Source of the DNA: Paracoccaceae bacterium
GTDB lineage: Bacteria; Pseudomonadota; Alphaproteobacteria; Rhodobacterales; Rhodobacteraceae
NCBI GenBank assembly: GCA_026982275.1
Contig: JALSHK010000451.1
Location: 1 to 9,644 of the forward strand
Length of the DNA: 9,644 bases
Reading direction: 5' to 3'
The stretch's first letter is position 1. Each line of letters starts with the position of its first letter. The translations under genes were made by a program, and so were the position numbers. The notes below the pieces were generated by a model. The model searched no databases, was not told where the DNA came from, and saw only the letters and a list, made by a program, of their open reading frames with translations. Shown here one piece after another: positions 1 to 7,248 of this stretch.

Positions 1-833
1 ATTATCTGTTTTTGCAGGTGGCGGTGGATAAGGCCGAGGTGAGTGACGCGCAGAATTGCGGCAATATTCTGGCCGGTGTCGGTCCTTTTGCCATCGAGCG
101 TGGCCTGGTGCCGGTGGCGGGGGCGCAAACGCCGGTAGTGATCCATATGGAAAATACCGGTCAAAGCGCAACGGCGCTGGTCCAGACTCCAAACGGGCGG
201 GTCTCCTATGCGGGCCAAACCGGCATAGACGGGGTGCCGGGCATGGCCGCTCCGGTCGAGATTATCTTTGAGGATAATGCAGGGGCCACATGCGGCGCCT
301 TGCTGCCTACGGGCAACATGATGGACCGGATCGACGGCATAGACGTTACCCTGATTGACAACGGCATGCCCGGGGTGGTGATGCGGGCCGAAGACATGGG
401 GATCACCGGCCGCGAAACCCGCGAAGAACTGGATGGCGACACCGCGCTGAAAGCCCGGCTTGAAAGCATTCGCCTGCAAGCCGGCGAAATGATGGGGCTG
501 GGGGATGTCCGCAAAAAACCGATCCCGAAAATGACCATGGTCAGCCCGCCAACGCAAGGCGGATGTATTTCGACCCGCACCTTCATTCCCCATCGTTGCC
601 ATGCCTCGATCGGGGTGCTGGGTGCGGTCAGCGTCGCCGCCAGTTGCCTGCTCGAAGGCTCGGTGGCGGCTTCGATCACAAAGGTGCCAAAGGGGAATGT
701 CATAGCTATGGGCATAGAGCATCCGATTGGAAAAACCGATATCATTGTGCGGCTAAACGAGGCGGGCGAGGTGGCCAGTGCCGGGGTTTTGCGCACGGCA
801 CGCAAGCTGTTTGATGGTCTGGTTTTTGGATGA
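1..833 (+). CDS. galD: 4-oxalomesaconate tautomerase/isomerase, PrpF family (GalD/LigU type), 5'-truncated by window edge
   Basis: PrpF-family protein with the diaminopimelate-epimerase-like two-lobe fold. It isomerises 4-oxalomesaconate, the LigI product, before hydration by LigJ, in the cytoplasm. The frame is open to the left edge: codons from base 3 read Y-L-F-L-Q-V, matching the family interior, so the TTG at 12 is not a real start. About 85 N-terminal residues are missing compared with the usual ~360. Visible family signatures are SDAQNCGNILAGVGPFAIERG near the left edge, whose Cys is probably one of the two catalytic residues (the partner Lys would lie outside the window), then NTGQSA, the GALLPTGN segment and the C-terminal HASIGVLGAVSVAASCLLEGS stretch. 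The TGA stop abuts the next ATG, so translation is probably coupled to ligI. Whether the enzyme is a keto-enol tautomerase (GalD) or an allylic isomerase (LigU) cannot be told from sequence. The ligI-ligAB context makes oxalomesaconate the likely substrate rather than the aconitate of PrpF. Confidence 0.9.
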   Translation, partial: YLFLQVAVDKAEVSDAQNCGNILAGVGPFAIERGLVPVAGAQTPVVIHMENTGQSATALVQTPNGRVSYAGQTGIDGVPGMAAPVEIIFEDNAGATCGALLPTGNMMDRIDGIDVTLIDNGMPGVVMRAEDMGITGRETREELDGDTALKARLESIRLQAGEMMGLGDVRKKPIPKMTMVSPPTQGGCISTRTFIPHRCHASIGVLGAVSVAASCLLEGSVAASITKVPKGNVIAMGIEHPIGKTDIIVRLNEAGEVASAGVLRTARKLFDGLVFG

Positions 834-1715
834 ATGGAATGTTTTATGGATGCTGACTACCTTCCTCCCCACCCGGCCCCGCGCAAGCCGGGCTATGTTC
901 CGCCTGCGGGCGCGGTAGATGCCCATTGCCATGTTTTTGGTCCGGCGGCCAAATTCCCCTATGCGCCCACGCGCAAATATACCCCCTGTGATGCCCCCAA
1001 AGAGCAGCTTTTTGCCCTGCGCGCGCATCTTGGTTTTTCCCGCAGTGTTATCGTTCAGGCTTCCTGCCATGGCCGCAATAACGACGCGCTGATCGATGCG
1101 CTGCGCCATGGTGGCGAAACCGTGCGCGGGGTGGCTGTGGTATCACCCGATATCAGCGATGCGGCGCTGGCGGACATGCATGCGGCCGGCGTGCGCGCGG
1201 TGCGGTTCAATTTTGTCAAACGCTTGGTGGATGTGGCCCCCGAGGCGGAAATGATGCGAATCGCAGAGCGGGTGGCCAGGCTGGGCTGGCATGTGGTGGT
1301 CTATCTGGAGGCCGCTGACCTGGAAGATCTAACGCCGTTTTTGCTGCAATTGCCAACCACCGTAGTGATTGACCATATGGGACGGCCCGATGTGGCCAAA
1401 GGGGTGGCGCATAAGGATTTCAGGCGCTTTCTTCGTCTGATGGATGCGGCTGAAAATATCTGGACCAAGGTTTCCTGCCCCGAGCGGCTTTCCCTGACCG
1501 GCCCGGATTACGAGGATGTGGTGCCATTTGCCCGTGCCCTGGTGCAGGGCTTTCCGGATCGGGTGTTATGGGGCACGGATTGGCCGCATCCGAATATGAA
1601 ATCCCACATGCCCGATGACGGGGTGCTGGTAGATGTGATCCCGATCATCGCCCCCGGCCGCAAAGCGCAGCAAGCCCTATTGGTGGATAACCCGATGCGG
1701 CTATACTGGGCCTAG
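834..1715 (+). CDS. ligI: 2-pyrone-4,6-dicarboxylate lactonase
   Basis: Amidohydrolase-superfamily TIM-barrel enzyme that hydrolyses 2-pyrone-4,6-dicarboxylate to 4-oxalomesaconate in the protocatechuate 4,5-cleavage pathway; the family is known to work without a divalent metal. From the ATG at 834 the protein is 293 residues, the same length as the Sphingobium enzyme as I remember it. Visible are the DAHCHVFGP motif with H31 and H33, Y49, VIVQASCHG at 73-80, substrate-carboxylate arginines R124 and R130 in VRFNFVKR, Y157, H181 in IDHMGRPD, R218 in CPERLS, and the catalytic Asp D249 in GTDWPHPN. These sit at or within one residue of the LigI positions. The ATG directly follows the upstream TGA. 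A second in-frame ATG at 846 (MDADYLPPHP) with GGAA just upstream is an equally plausible start and would remove four residues. Function is very secure; the start is less so. Confidence 0.94.
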   Translation: MECFMDADYLPPHPAPRKPGYVPPAGAVDAHCHVFGPAAKFPYAPTRKYTPCDAPKEQLFALRAHLGFSRSVIVQASCHGRNNDALIDALRHGGETVRGVAVVSPDISDAALADMHAAGVRAVRFNFVKRLVDVAPEAEMMRIAERVARLGWHVVVYLEAADLEDLTPFLLQLPTTVVIDHMGRPDVAKGVAHKDFRRFLRLMDAAENIWTKVSCPERLSLTGPDYEDVVPFARALVQGFPDRVLWGTDWPHPNMKSHMPDDGVLVDVIPIIAPGRKAQQALLVDNPMRLYWA

Positions 1716-1730
1716 CCATGAAAGGAATAT

Positions 1731-2093
1731 ATGATGGATGTTGAAGAGTTTGATCATCACAGCCCGATTGAAGGCACCACCCTGTTTGACGGGGAGATGG
1801 CCATGATCGGCTATGCGCTGAATAAAATGTGTTACTCATTTAACGGTGCCGAGGCACGCGAGGCCTATCTGGCAGACCCTGAAGCCTATTTCGACAAATT
1901 CGGCCTCAATGAAGCGCAAAAACAGGCCTGTCGCAATAAAAACGTGCTGGAGATGATCAAAGCGGGCGGCAATATCTATTATCTCGCCAAATTCGCCGGC
2001 ATTTACAAAATGAACATGCAGGATATCGGCGCCCAGCAAACCGGCACCACCGTGGAAGAATTCAAGGAAAAGCTCAGAAAGGCCGGTGAATGA
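1731..2093 (+). CDS. ligA: Protocatechuate 4,5-dioxygenase alpha (small) subunit
   Basis: Small subunit of the extradiol dioxygenase LigAB, which cleaves protocatechuate between C4 and C5 to 4-carboxy-2-hydroxymuconate-6-semialdehyde. LigA carries no iron; it caps the LigB active site and contributes to the substrate pocket. The protein is 120 residues, helical, with the LigA-family segments LFDGEMAMIGYALNKMCYS (about 18-36), EAYFDKFGL near 51-59 and GGNIYYLAKFAG (about 79-90), then the TGTTVEEF tail. It ends about 20 residues earlier than Sphingobium LigA. AAAGGAA at 1721-1727 is the ribosome site. ATG codons at 1731 and 1734 are tandem and the second has the better spacing, so the true start may be 1734. 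It lies 15 bases after ligI and one base before the chosen ligB ATG, as expected for subunits made in equal amounts. Confidence 0.94.
   Translation: MMDVEEFDHHSPIEGTTLFDGEMAMIGYALNKMCYSFNGAEAREAYLADPEAYFDKFGLNEAQKQACRNKNVLEMIKAGGNIYYLAKFAGIYKMNMQDIGAQQTGTTVEEFKEKLRKAGE
2085..2089 (+). promoter_or_regulatory. Ribosome binding site deciding the ligB start
   Basis: GGTGA lies five bases before the ATG at 2095, inside the last codons of ligA. Its spacing supports 2095 over the GTG at 2086, which overlaps the site itself. The ligA stop (2091-2093) sits between the site and the ATG, a layout expected for coupled translation. Confidence 0.6.
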
Positions 2094-2094
2094 T

Positions 2095-2934
2095 ATGGCA
2101 AGAATTATCGGTGGCCTGACCACATCCCACATCCCCGCCGTTGGCAATGCCATCGCGCGCGACATGCAACAAGATGATTACTGGAAGCCGTTTTTTGATG
2201 CCTATCCGCCGATCCATGAATGGCTGGACAAACACAAGCCCGATGTGGCGATCAACATTTATAACGACCACGGGTTAGGGTTTTTCCTTGACCAGATGCC
2301 GACCTTTGCCATTGGCGCGGCGCATGAATACCGCAATGAGGACGAGGGCTGGGGCTTGCCCAAGCTGCCGCCTTTTCCGGGGGATGCCAGGCTTTCATGG
2401 CATATTATCGAGGGCATGGTGGCGGATGAGTTTGACATCACATCCTGCCAGGAGCTGGCGGTGGATCATGGCTATACGGTGCCGATGCAGCTTTTTTGGC
2501 CCAAAGGCAATCACCCGCCCACCATTCCGATCAGCGCCAACACAGTTCAGCACCCGATTCCAACCCTGAAGCGCGCGCTTGATTTTGGCAAGGCGCTGGG
2601 GCGGGCGATCCGCAGCTACCCCGAGGATATCAAGGTGGTAATCCTTGGCACGGGCGGGCTTAGCCATCAGCTCGACGGGGAGCGCGCGGGCTTTATCAAC
2701 CGCGAGTTTGACGAAATGTGCATGGAGAAAATCGTCACCGACCCCGAAGCCCTGACCAAAATCTCCCGCCATGAGCTGGTGCAGAAAGCCGGCGCGCAAG
2801 GCACCGAGTTTCTGATGTGGATGATGATGCGCGGCGCATTGGGCAACAAGGTGAACCCTTTGCTGAAAAACTATCACATCCCGATTTCCAATACCGGGGC
2901 CGGCACCATGCTGCTGGAATCTATTGACGACTGA
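2095..2934 (+). CDS. ligB: Protocatechuate 4,5-dioxygenase beta (catalytic) subunit
   Basis: Catalytic Fe(II) subunit of protocatechuate 4,5-dioxygenase, class III extradiol (LigB) fold. Starting at the ATG at 2095 the protein is 279 residues and the iron ligands fall in place: H12 in TTSHIPAVG, H59 in IYNDHG and E238 in GTEFLMW. The catalytic base is H191 in GTGGLSHQ. These correspond to H12, H61, E242 and H195 of the Sphingobium enzyme. Other conserved blocks are MPTFAIG, DEGWG, LAVDHGYTVP and the C-terminal YHIPISNTG. A GTG nine bases upstream (2086) is in frame but would overlap ligA and shift H12, so I reject it. The C-terminus is about 20 residues shorter than Sphingobium LigB. A separate alpha subunit argues against gallate dioxygenase, which is usually one fused chain. 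Substrate is inferred from context (pobA next door); side activity on gallate cannot be excluded. Confidence 0.95.
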   Translation: MARIIGGLTTSHIPAVGNAIARDMQQDDYWKPFFDAYPPIHEWLDKHKPDVAINIYNDHGLGFFLDQMPTFAIGAAHEYRNEDEGWGLPKLPPFPGDARLSWHIIEGMVADEFDITSCQELAVDHGYTVPMQLFWPKGNHPPTIPISANTVQHPIPTLKRALDFGKALGRAIRSYPEDIKVVILGTGGLSHQLDGERAGFINREFDEMCMEKIVTDPEALTKISRHELVQKAGAQGTEFLMWMMMRGALGNKVNPLLKNYHIPISNTGAGTMLLESIDD

Positions 2935-2955
2935 ACAGCCCAGAGGATTTAGCTC

Positions 2956-4128
2956 ATGAAAACGCAGGTAGGTATCATAGGTGGCGGCCCCTCCGGATTG
3001 TTGCTTTCACAACTATTGCATGTGCAGGGCATAGATACGGTAGTGCTGGAAAAACACAGCCGTGATTATGTGCTGGGGCGCATTCGCGCCGGTGTGCTGG
3101 AGCATGGCTTTGCCGATCTGATGCGAGAGGCCAATTGCGGCGCGCGCATGGATGCCGAGGGGGAAATCCATGACGGCTTCTATATCGCCCATGACGGGGT
3201 GCGGGATCGTATTGACCTCAAAGGGCTGACAGGGGGCAATAGCGTTATCGTCTATGGCCAAACCGAGCTGACCCGGGATCTATATGATGCCCGCGAAAAA
3301 ATGGGGGGGGCGGTGATCCACCATGCCCAAAACGTGCAGCCCCATGATATCACCAGCGACAAACCCTACCTGACCTACACAAAAGACGGCGAGGCCCATC
3401 GCATTGATTGCGATTATATCATCGGCGCGGACGGCTTTCACGGGGTGAGCCGCAAATCCATCCCGCAAGATAAAATCCGGGAGTTCGAGCGGGTCTATCC
3501 CTTTGGCTGGCTCGGGGTTTTGTCTCGCACCAAGCCGGTTTCGCCCGAGCTGATCTATGCCAAACACGAGCGCGGCTTTGCGCTATGCTCCCTGCGCTCC
3601 CAAACCCTGAGCCGCTATTATATTCAGGTGCCGCTATCGGATAGCGTGGAGGATTGGTCCGATGACGATTTTTGGGCCGAGCTGAAGCGCCGCCTGCCTG
3701 CGGATGTGTCATCGCAGCTTGAAACCGGCCCCTCGATCGAAAAAAGCATCGCGCCCTTGCGCTCGTTTGTGGCAGAGCCAATGCGCTACGGCAATATGTT
3801 TCTGGCCGGAGATGCGGCGCATATTGTGCCACCTACCGGTGCGCGCGGGTTGAATTCGGCTGCGTCCGATATCTATTATCTCTACCACGCCATGCTGGAT
3901 CACTATAAAAACGGTGATGATCGTGGCTTGGAGGGCTACTCGCAAAAGGCGCTGGCGCGGGTCTGGAAGGGGCAGCGGTTCTCCTGGGGCATGACCACCT
4001 TGCTGCATCGCTTTCCCGGGAATTCCGACTTTGACAACAAGCTACAGCAGACCGACCTCGATTATCTGCTCTCTTCCGAAAGCGCGATGAAATCCTTGGC
4101 TGAGAACTATGTCGGCCTGCCGTTTTAA
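2956..4128 (+). CDS. pobA: 4-hydroxybenzoate 3-monooxygenase (p-hydroxybenzoate hydroxylase)
   Basis: Group A FAD monooxygenase that hydroxylates 4-hydroxybenzoate to protocatechuate using NAD(P)H and O2, feeding LigAB directly. The protein is 390 residues against about 394 for the Pseudomonas enzyme. It has the dinucleotide-binding GGGPSG at 9-14, GRIRAGVLE at 41-49 (R42, R44), the DG motif around D159-G160 (IIGADGFHG) and the GD motif LAGDAAH at 283-289. Substrate-site residues fall at exactly the Pseudomonas numbers: Y201, S212, R214, Y222, P293 and Y385. H72, H162 and R269, linked to proton transfer and NADPH binding, are also conserved. The coenzyme-specificity helix reads K33-H34-S35-R36-D37-Y38, differing from R33-Q34 of Pseudomonas, so coenzyme preference is open. 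AGAGGA at 2942-2947 precedes the ATG. It is the last gene of the operon, 21 bases after ligB. A G8 run lies at 3303-3310. Confidence 0.97.
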   Translation: MKTQVGIIGGGPSGLLLSQLLHVQGIDTVVLEKHSRDYVLGRIRAGVLEHGFADLMREANCGARMDAEGEIHDGFYIAHDGVRDRIDLKGLTGGNSVIVYGQTELTRDLYDAREKMGGAVIHHAQNVQPHDITSDKPYLTYTKDGEAHRIDCDYIIGADGFHGVSRKSIPQDKIREFERVYPFGWLGVLSRTKPVSPELIYAKHERGFALCSLRSQTLSRYYIQVPLSDSVEDWSDDDFWAELKRRLPADVSSQLETGPSIEKSIAPLRSFVAEPMRYGNMFLAGDAAHIVPPTGARGLNSAASDIYYLYHAMLDHYKNGDDRGLEGYSQKALARVWKGQRFSWGMTTLLHRFPGNSDFDNKLQQTDLDYLLSSESAMKSLAENYVGLPF

Positions 4129-4134
4129 GGCAGG
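4116..4134. terminator. Hairpin at the convergent pobA/valS ends, possible weak terminator
   Basis: CCTGCC at 4116-4121 pairs with GGCAGG at 4129-4134 around a seven-base loop that contains the pobA TAA. No T-run follows on either strand, so it is not a canonical intrinsic terminator. Its position in the 12-base gap between two convergent stop codons is the main reason to list it; it might block read-through or protect the 3' end. Confidence 0.3.
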
Positions 4135-4140
4135 TCCCGA

Positions 4141-7119
4141 TCAGGCCAATTGATCCAGCCGTGAAATAGCGGCCATCAAATTGTCCCGCTCCTCATTGGC
4201 GGAAATCAGGCGGTTTCTGTTTTCCTCAACCACTGCCGCGGGGGCCTTGCCGGTAAATTTTTCATTGCCCAGCTTGGAACCGATGGCGGAAATCTCCTTG
4301 TTCAGCTTTTCCAACAGCTTTCCAAGCCGAGTTTTTTCGGCCTCCAGATCAATGACATCCGCCAGCGGCAGGCAAAAAACCCCGCCCTGCACCGCCACAG
4401 TAACCGCCCCTTTGGGGGCCTCATCCGCAAGCGATACATCCGAGAGCCGCGCAAGACGACGGATCAGCAGATCATTCCCTTTCAGCGCGGCTTGGCCGGC
4501 GGCATCCAGCTCAAGCTGAACCATGGGGATTTTCGCCCCCGCAGGCACCCGCATTTCAGCTCGCACACTTCTGATATTTTCAATCAGCGTAATCACCCAG
4601 TTCATCTCGCGATCCGCATCCGCATCGATCAAAGCCTCGTCCAGCTCTGGCCAATCCGTATGGATCAGCATTTTCTCGCGCGGGGCAATATCGCCCCAGA
4701 GCTGCTCGGTAATATAGGGCATAATCGGGTGTAGCATCATCAGGCTTTGATCAATCGCCCAGGCCATGGTGGCGCGGGTTTCGGCCACCACAGCTGCATC
4801 CTCCGATTTCAAAAGCGGCTTGGCAAATTCGACATACCAATCGCAAAGCTTCCCCCAGACATGGGCATAAAGTCCCATCGCAGTGTCGGAAAACCGATAG
4901 TTTTCCAGCGCCTTATTGGTGCCGTGCAGCGCGCGAACCGTCTCGCCGATGATCCATTTATTCACCGTTTGCCTGGCGCTGGCCGGATCAAATCCGCCGG
5001 GCTTGCATTCGTTCATCTCCGCAAAGCGGGCGGCATTCCAGAGCTTGGTGCCAAAATTGCGATAGCCGATAAAGCGGTTTTTGCCCAGCTTCAAATCCCG
5101 CCCCATGGCGCTGAGCGTAAAGCGCACGGCGTCTGCGCCGAATTCGTCAATCATCTCCAGCGGATCAATCACATTGCCGGTGGATTTGGACATTTTCTTG
5201 CCATGCTCATCGCGCACCAGGGCATGCAGATAGACGGTATGGAAGGGGATTTCCTCCGTCACCGCCTGCTGCATCATGATCATCCGCGCCACCCAGAAAA
5301 AGATGATATCAAAGCCGGTGATCAAAACATCGGTCGGGAAATATTTCTGCATTTCCGGCGTGTCTTCGGGCCAGCCCAGCGTGCCGATCGGCCAAAGGCC
5401 CGAGGAAAACCATGTGTCCAGCACATCGGGGTCGCGCTCCAGCACCACAATATCATCATGCCCCGCAAAATAATCCGACACATTGCCACGATGATAGCTC
5501 TCGGCATCCGAAAACACCTCCGAGCGCGAGGCAACGCCCTCATCGATCAGCTTCTGGAATTTATCCTCGTTGAATTCAAACGCGTAATTCACCCCGTAAT
5601 GGGCCTCGGCCTGCGCCAGCGCAGCCTCGGCACTGGCCGCGCAAAAACGGACCTTCTCGCCGTTATCGTAATCAACCTTGCCATCCTTGCCAATCGCCGG
5701 CCCATACCAGACCGGAATCTGGTGCCCCCACCAGAGCTGACGCGAAATGCACCAAGGCTCGATATTTTCCAGCCAGTGGAAATAGGTCTTCTCGCCGCTT
5801 TCCGGCATGATTTTAATGTCGCCGTTGCGCACCGAATCCAGCGCCGGCTGCACGATTTTGGCGGTATCCACATACCACTGAGAGGTCAGCATCGGCTCGA
5901 TCACCACTTTGGAGCGATCCCCGAAAGGCTGCATGATCTTCTTGTCCTCGACCTCCAGCATCAGGCCTTCAGCATCGATATCGGCAATCACCGCCTTGCG
6001 GCAGGCATAGCGATCCATACCGCGATAAGTCTCGGGCACAAGATTGAGCGCGTCGATCTCGCTGGCCTCGAAAGCCGCCCCTTCGGAAATCGCCTTGGCG
6101 CGGGTGGCGTCGGCTGTATATCCCAGCCCGTCGCTGCGCATCGCGGCTTTGGTATCCATCAGGCGATAAAGCGGGATATTGTTGCGGCTGGCCACGCCGT
6201 AATCATTGGCATCATGCGCGCCGGTGATCTTCACCGCGCCGGAGCCGAAATTCATATCGGGGTATTCGTCAGCGATGATCGGGATCAGCCGGCGATGCTC
6301 TTTTGGCCCCACGGGGATCTCGCAGAGCTTGCCAATCAGGGGCTTGTAGCGCTCGTCGTCCGGATGCACGGCCACCGCGCCATCCCCCAGCATGGTTTCG
6401 GGGCGGGTGGTGGCGATAGCGATATAATCGCGGGTCTCGCGCAGGGTCTCGTTTCCGTCCTCGTCGCGCTCGACATATTCATAGGTGGCCCCGCCCGCGA
6501 GCGGATATTTGAAATGCCACATCTGGCCATCCACCTCGATATTCTCCACCTCGAGATCGGAAATCGCGGTTTCGAATTTCGGATCCCAGTTCACCAGCCG
6601 CGTGCCTTTATAGATCAGGCCCTTGTCATACATTTCGACAAAAACCTTCAGCACCGCATCATGAAACCCCTCATCCATGGTGAAGCGATTGCGAGACCAG
6701 TCACAGCTCGCGCCCAAGCGCTTGGTTTGCTCGATGATGGTATCGCCGGATTGCTCTTTCCACGCCCAGACCTTCTCCAGAAACGCCTCGCGGCCCAGCG
6801 CTTTTCGGCCCGGCTCTCCGGCCTCTGCCAGCTGGCGCTCCACCACCATTTGCGTGGCGATGCCTGCATGGTCCTGCCCGGGCTGCCAGAGGGTGTCATA
6901 GCCCTGCATCCGCTTCCAGCGGATCAGGATATCCTGCAAGGTGTTGTTAAAAGCGTGGCCCATATGCAACACGCCGGTCACATTGGGCGGCGGGATCATG
7001 ATGGTGAAGGTTTCCTCGCGCGAGGCATTTGCACCGGCCTTGAAGGCACCGGCATTTTCCCATTTCGCATAGATCCGCTGCTCGGCGGCTGCCGCATCAA
7101 AGTTCTTTTCCATCGCCAT
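4141..7119 (-). CDS. valS: Valine--tRNA ligase
   Basis: Class Ia aminoacyl-tRNA synthetase charging tRNA-Val with valine; cytoplasmic and essential. From the ATG at 7119 it has 992 residues. Domains in order: Rossmann catalytic core with PPPNVTGVLHMGHAF (HIGH-type HMGH at 52-55); CP1 editing domain with TTRPET at 237-242; the WWGHQ segment at 463-467 and DTWFSSGLWP starting at 568; KMSKS at 642-646; helical anticodon-binding domain (around LWNAARFAEMN and IMPYITEQLW); and the ValS-type C-terminal coiled coil from about residue 925 (LEAEKTRLGKLLEKLNKEIS onward). WWGHQ and DTWFSS are about 60 residues further apart than I recall for E. coli ValS. The frame could be extended to an ATG at 7209, but that region holds a terminator and the ribosome site CCCTT (plus strand, 7128-7132) is spaced for 7119. 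Its stop faces the pobA stop 12 bases away. Confidence 0.97.
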   Translation of the reverse strand: MAMEKNFDAAAAEQRIYAKWENAGAFKAGANASREETFTIMIPPPNVTGVLHMGHAFNNTLQDILIRWKRMQGYDTLWQPGQDHAGIATQMVVERQLAEAGEPGRKALGREAFLEKVWAWKEQSGDTIIEQTKRLGASCDWSRNRFTMDEGFHDAVLKVFVEMYDKGLIYKGTRLVNWDPKFETAISDLEVENIEVDGQMWHFKYPLAGGATYEYVERDEDGNETLRETRDYIAIATTRPETMLGDGAVAVHPDDERYKPLIGKLCEIPVGPKEHRRLIPIIADEYPDMNFGSGAVKITGAHDANDYGVASRNNIPLYRLMDTKAAMRSDGLGYTADATRAKAISEGAAFEASEIDALNLVPETYRGMDRYACRKAVIADIDAEGLMLEVEDKKIMQPFGDRSKVVIEPMLTSQWYVDTAKIVQPALDSVRNGDIKIMPESGEKTYFHWLENIEPWCISRQLWWGHQIPVWYGPAIGKDGKVDYDNGEKVRFCAASAEAALAQAEAHYGVNYAFEFNEDKFQKLIDEGVASRSEVFSDAESYHRGNVSDYFAGHDDIVVLERDPDVLDTWFSSGLWPIGTLGWPEDTPEMQKYFPTDVLITGFDIIFFWVARMIMMQQAVTEEIPFHTVYLHALVRDEHGKKMSKSTGNVIDPLEMIDEFGADAVRFTLSAMGRDLKLGKNRFIGYRNFGTKLWNAARFAEMNECKPGGFDPASARQTVNKWIIGETVRALHGTNKALENYRFSDTAMGLYAHVWGKLCDWYVEFAKPLLKSEDAAVVAETRATMAWAIDQSLMMLHPIMPYITEQLWGDIAPREKMLIHTDWPELDEALIDADADREMNWVITLIENIRSVRAEMRVPAGAKIPMVQLELDAAGQAALKGNDLLIRRLARLSDVSLADEAPKGAVTVAVQGGVFCLPLADVIDLEAEKTRLGKLLEKLNKEISAIGSKLGNEKFTGKAPAAVVEENRNRLISANEERDNLMAAISRLDQLA

Positions 7120-7127
7120 CTGGCACA

Positions 7128-7132
7128 CCCTT
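7128..7132 (-). promoter_or_regulatory. Ribosome binding site deciding the valS start
   Basis: The minus strand reads AAGGG eight bases before the ATG at 7119. The ATG at 7113, two codons further in, would be 14 bases away, and the far upstream ATG at 7209 lies in the terminator stem-loop. The site therefore supports 7119 as the start. Confidence 0.65.
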
Positions 7133-7137
7133 GCATC

Positions 7138-7143
7138 ATTATC
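7138..7143 (-). promoter_or_regulatory. Possible valS -10 box
   Basis: The minus strand reads GATAAT, one mismatch from the -10 consensus, in the 68 bases between the upstream terminator and the valS start. No good -35 hexamer sits at 16-18 bases. The resulting leader would be very short. valS needs its own promoter here because a strong terminator lies just upstream, but this exact box is a guess. Confidence 0.25.
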
Positions 7144-7187
7144 CGTTTCGCCGCTTTTAACCCGCGAACCGCGCAATGCAAAGCCAC

Positions 7188-7232
7188 AAAAAAGGCCCCG
7201 CGCTTTCACGCAGAGCCTTGCCTCGCGGGGCC
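7188..7232 (-). terminator. Rho-independent terminator of the DUF302 gene
   Basis: On the minus strand GGCCCCGCG (plus coordinates 7224-7232) pairs perfectly over nine bases with CGCGGGGCC (7194-7202), leaving a 21-base loop, and is followed at once by six T (7188-7193). It begins 16 bases after the DUF302 stop codon at 7249-7251. This separates that transcript from valS. It is the clearest intrinsic terminator in the window. Confidence 0.85.
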
Positions 7233-7248
7233 GGATTTTACCCCACCG

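Noticed and set aside
206..805. A 199-codon minus-strand frame opposite the galD-type gene
   Set aside because: Ser/Pro-rich composition with no recognisable motif, fully inside a well-supported family protein.
2086..2094. GTG start for ligB
   Set aside because: It overlaps ligA, overlaps the ribosome site, and shifts the iron ligand H12 away from its conserved position.
7120..7187. Leader regulation (T-box or attenuator) for valS
   Set aside because: The leader is under 70 bases, no specifier or antiterminator structure is visible, and T-box control is not typical of alphaproteobacteria. The nearby stem-loop ends the upstream gene.
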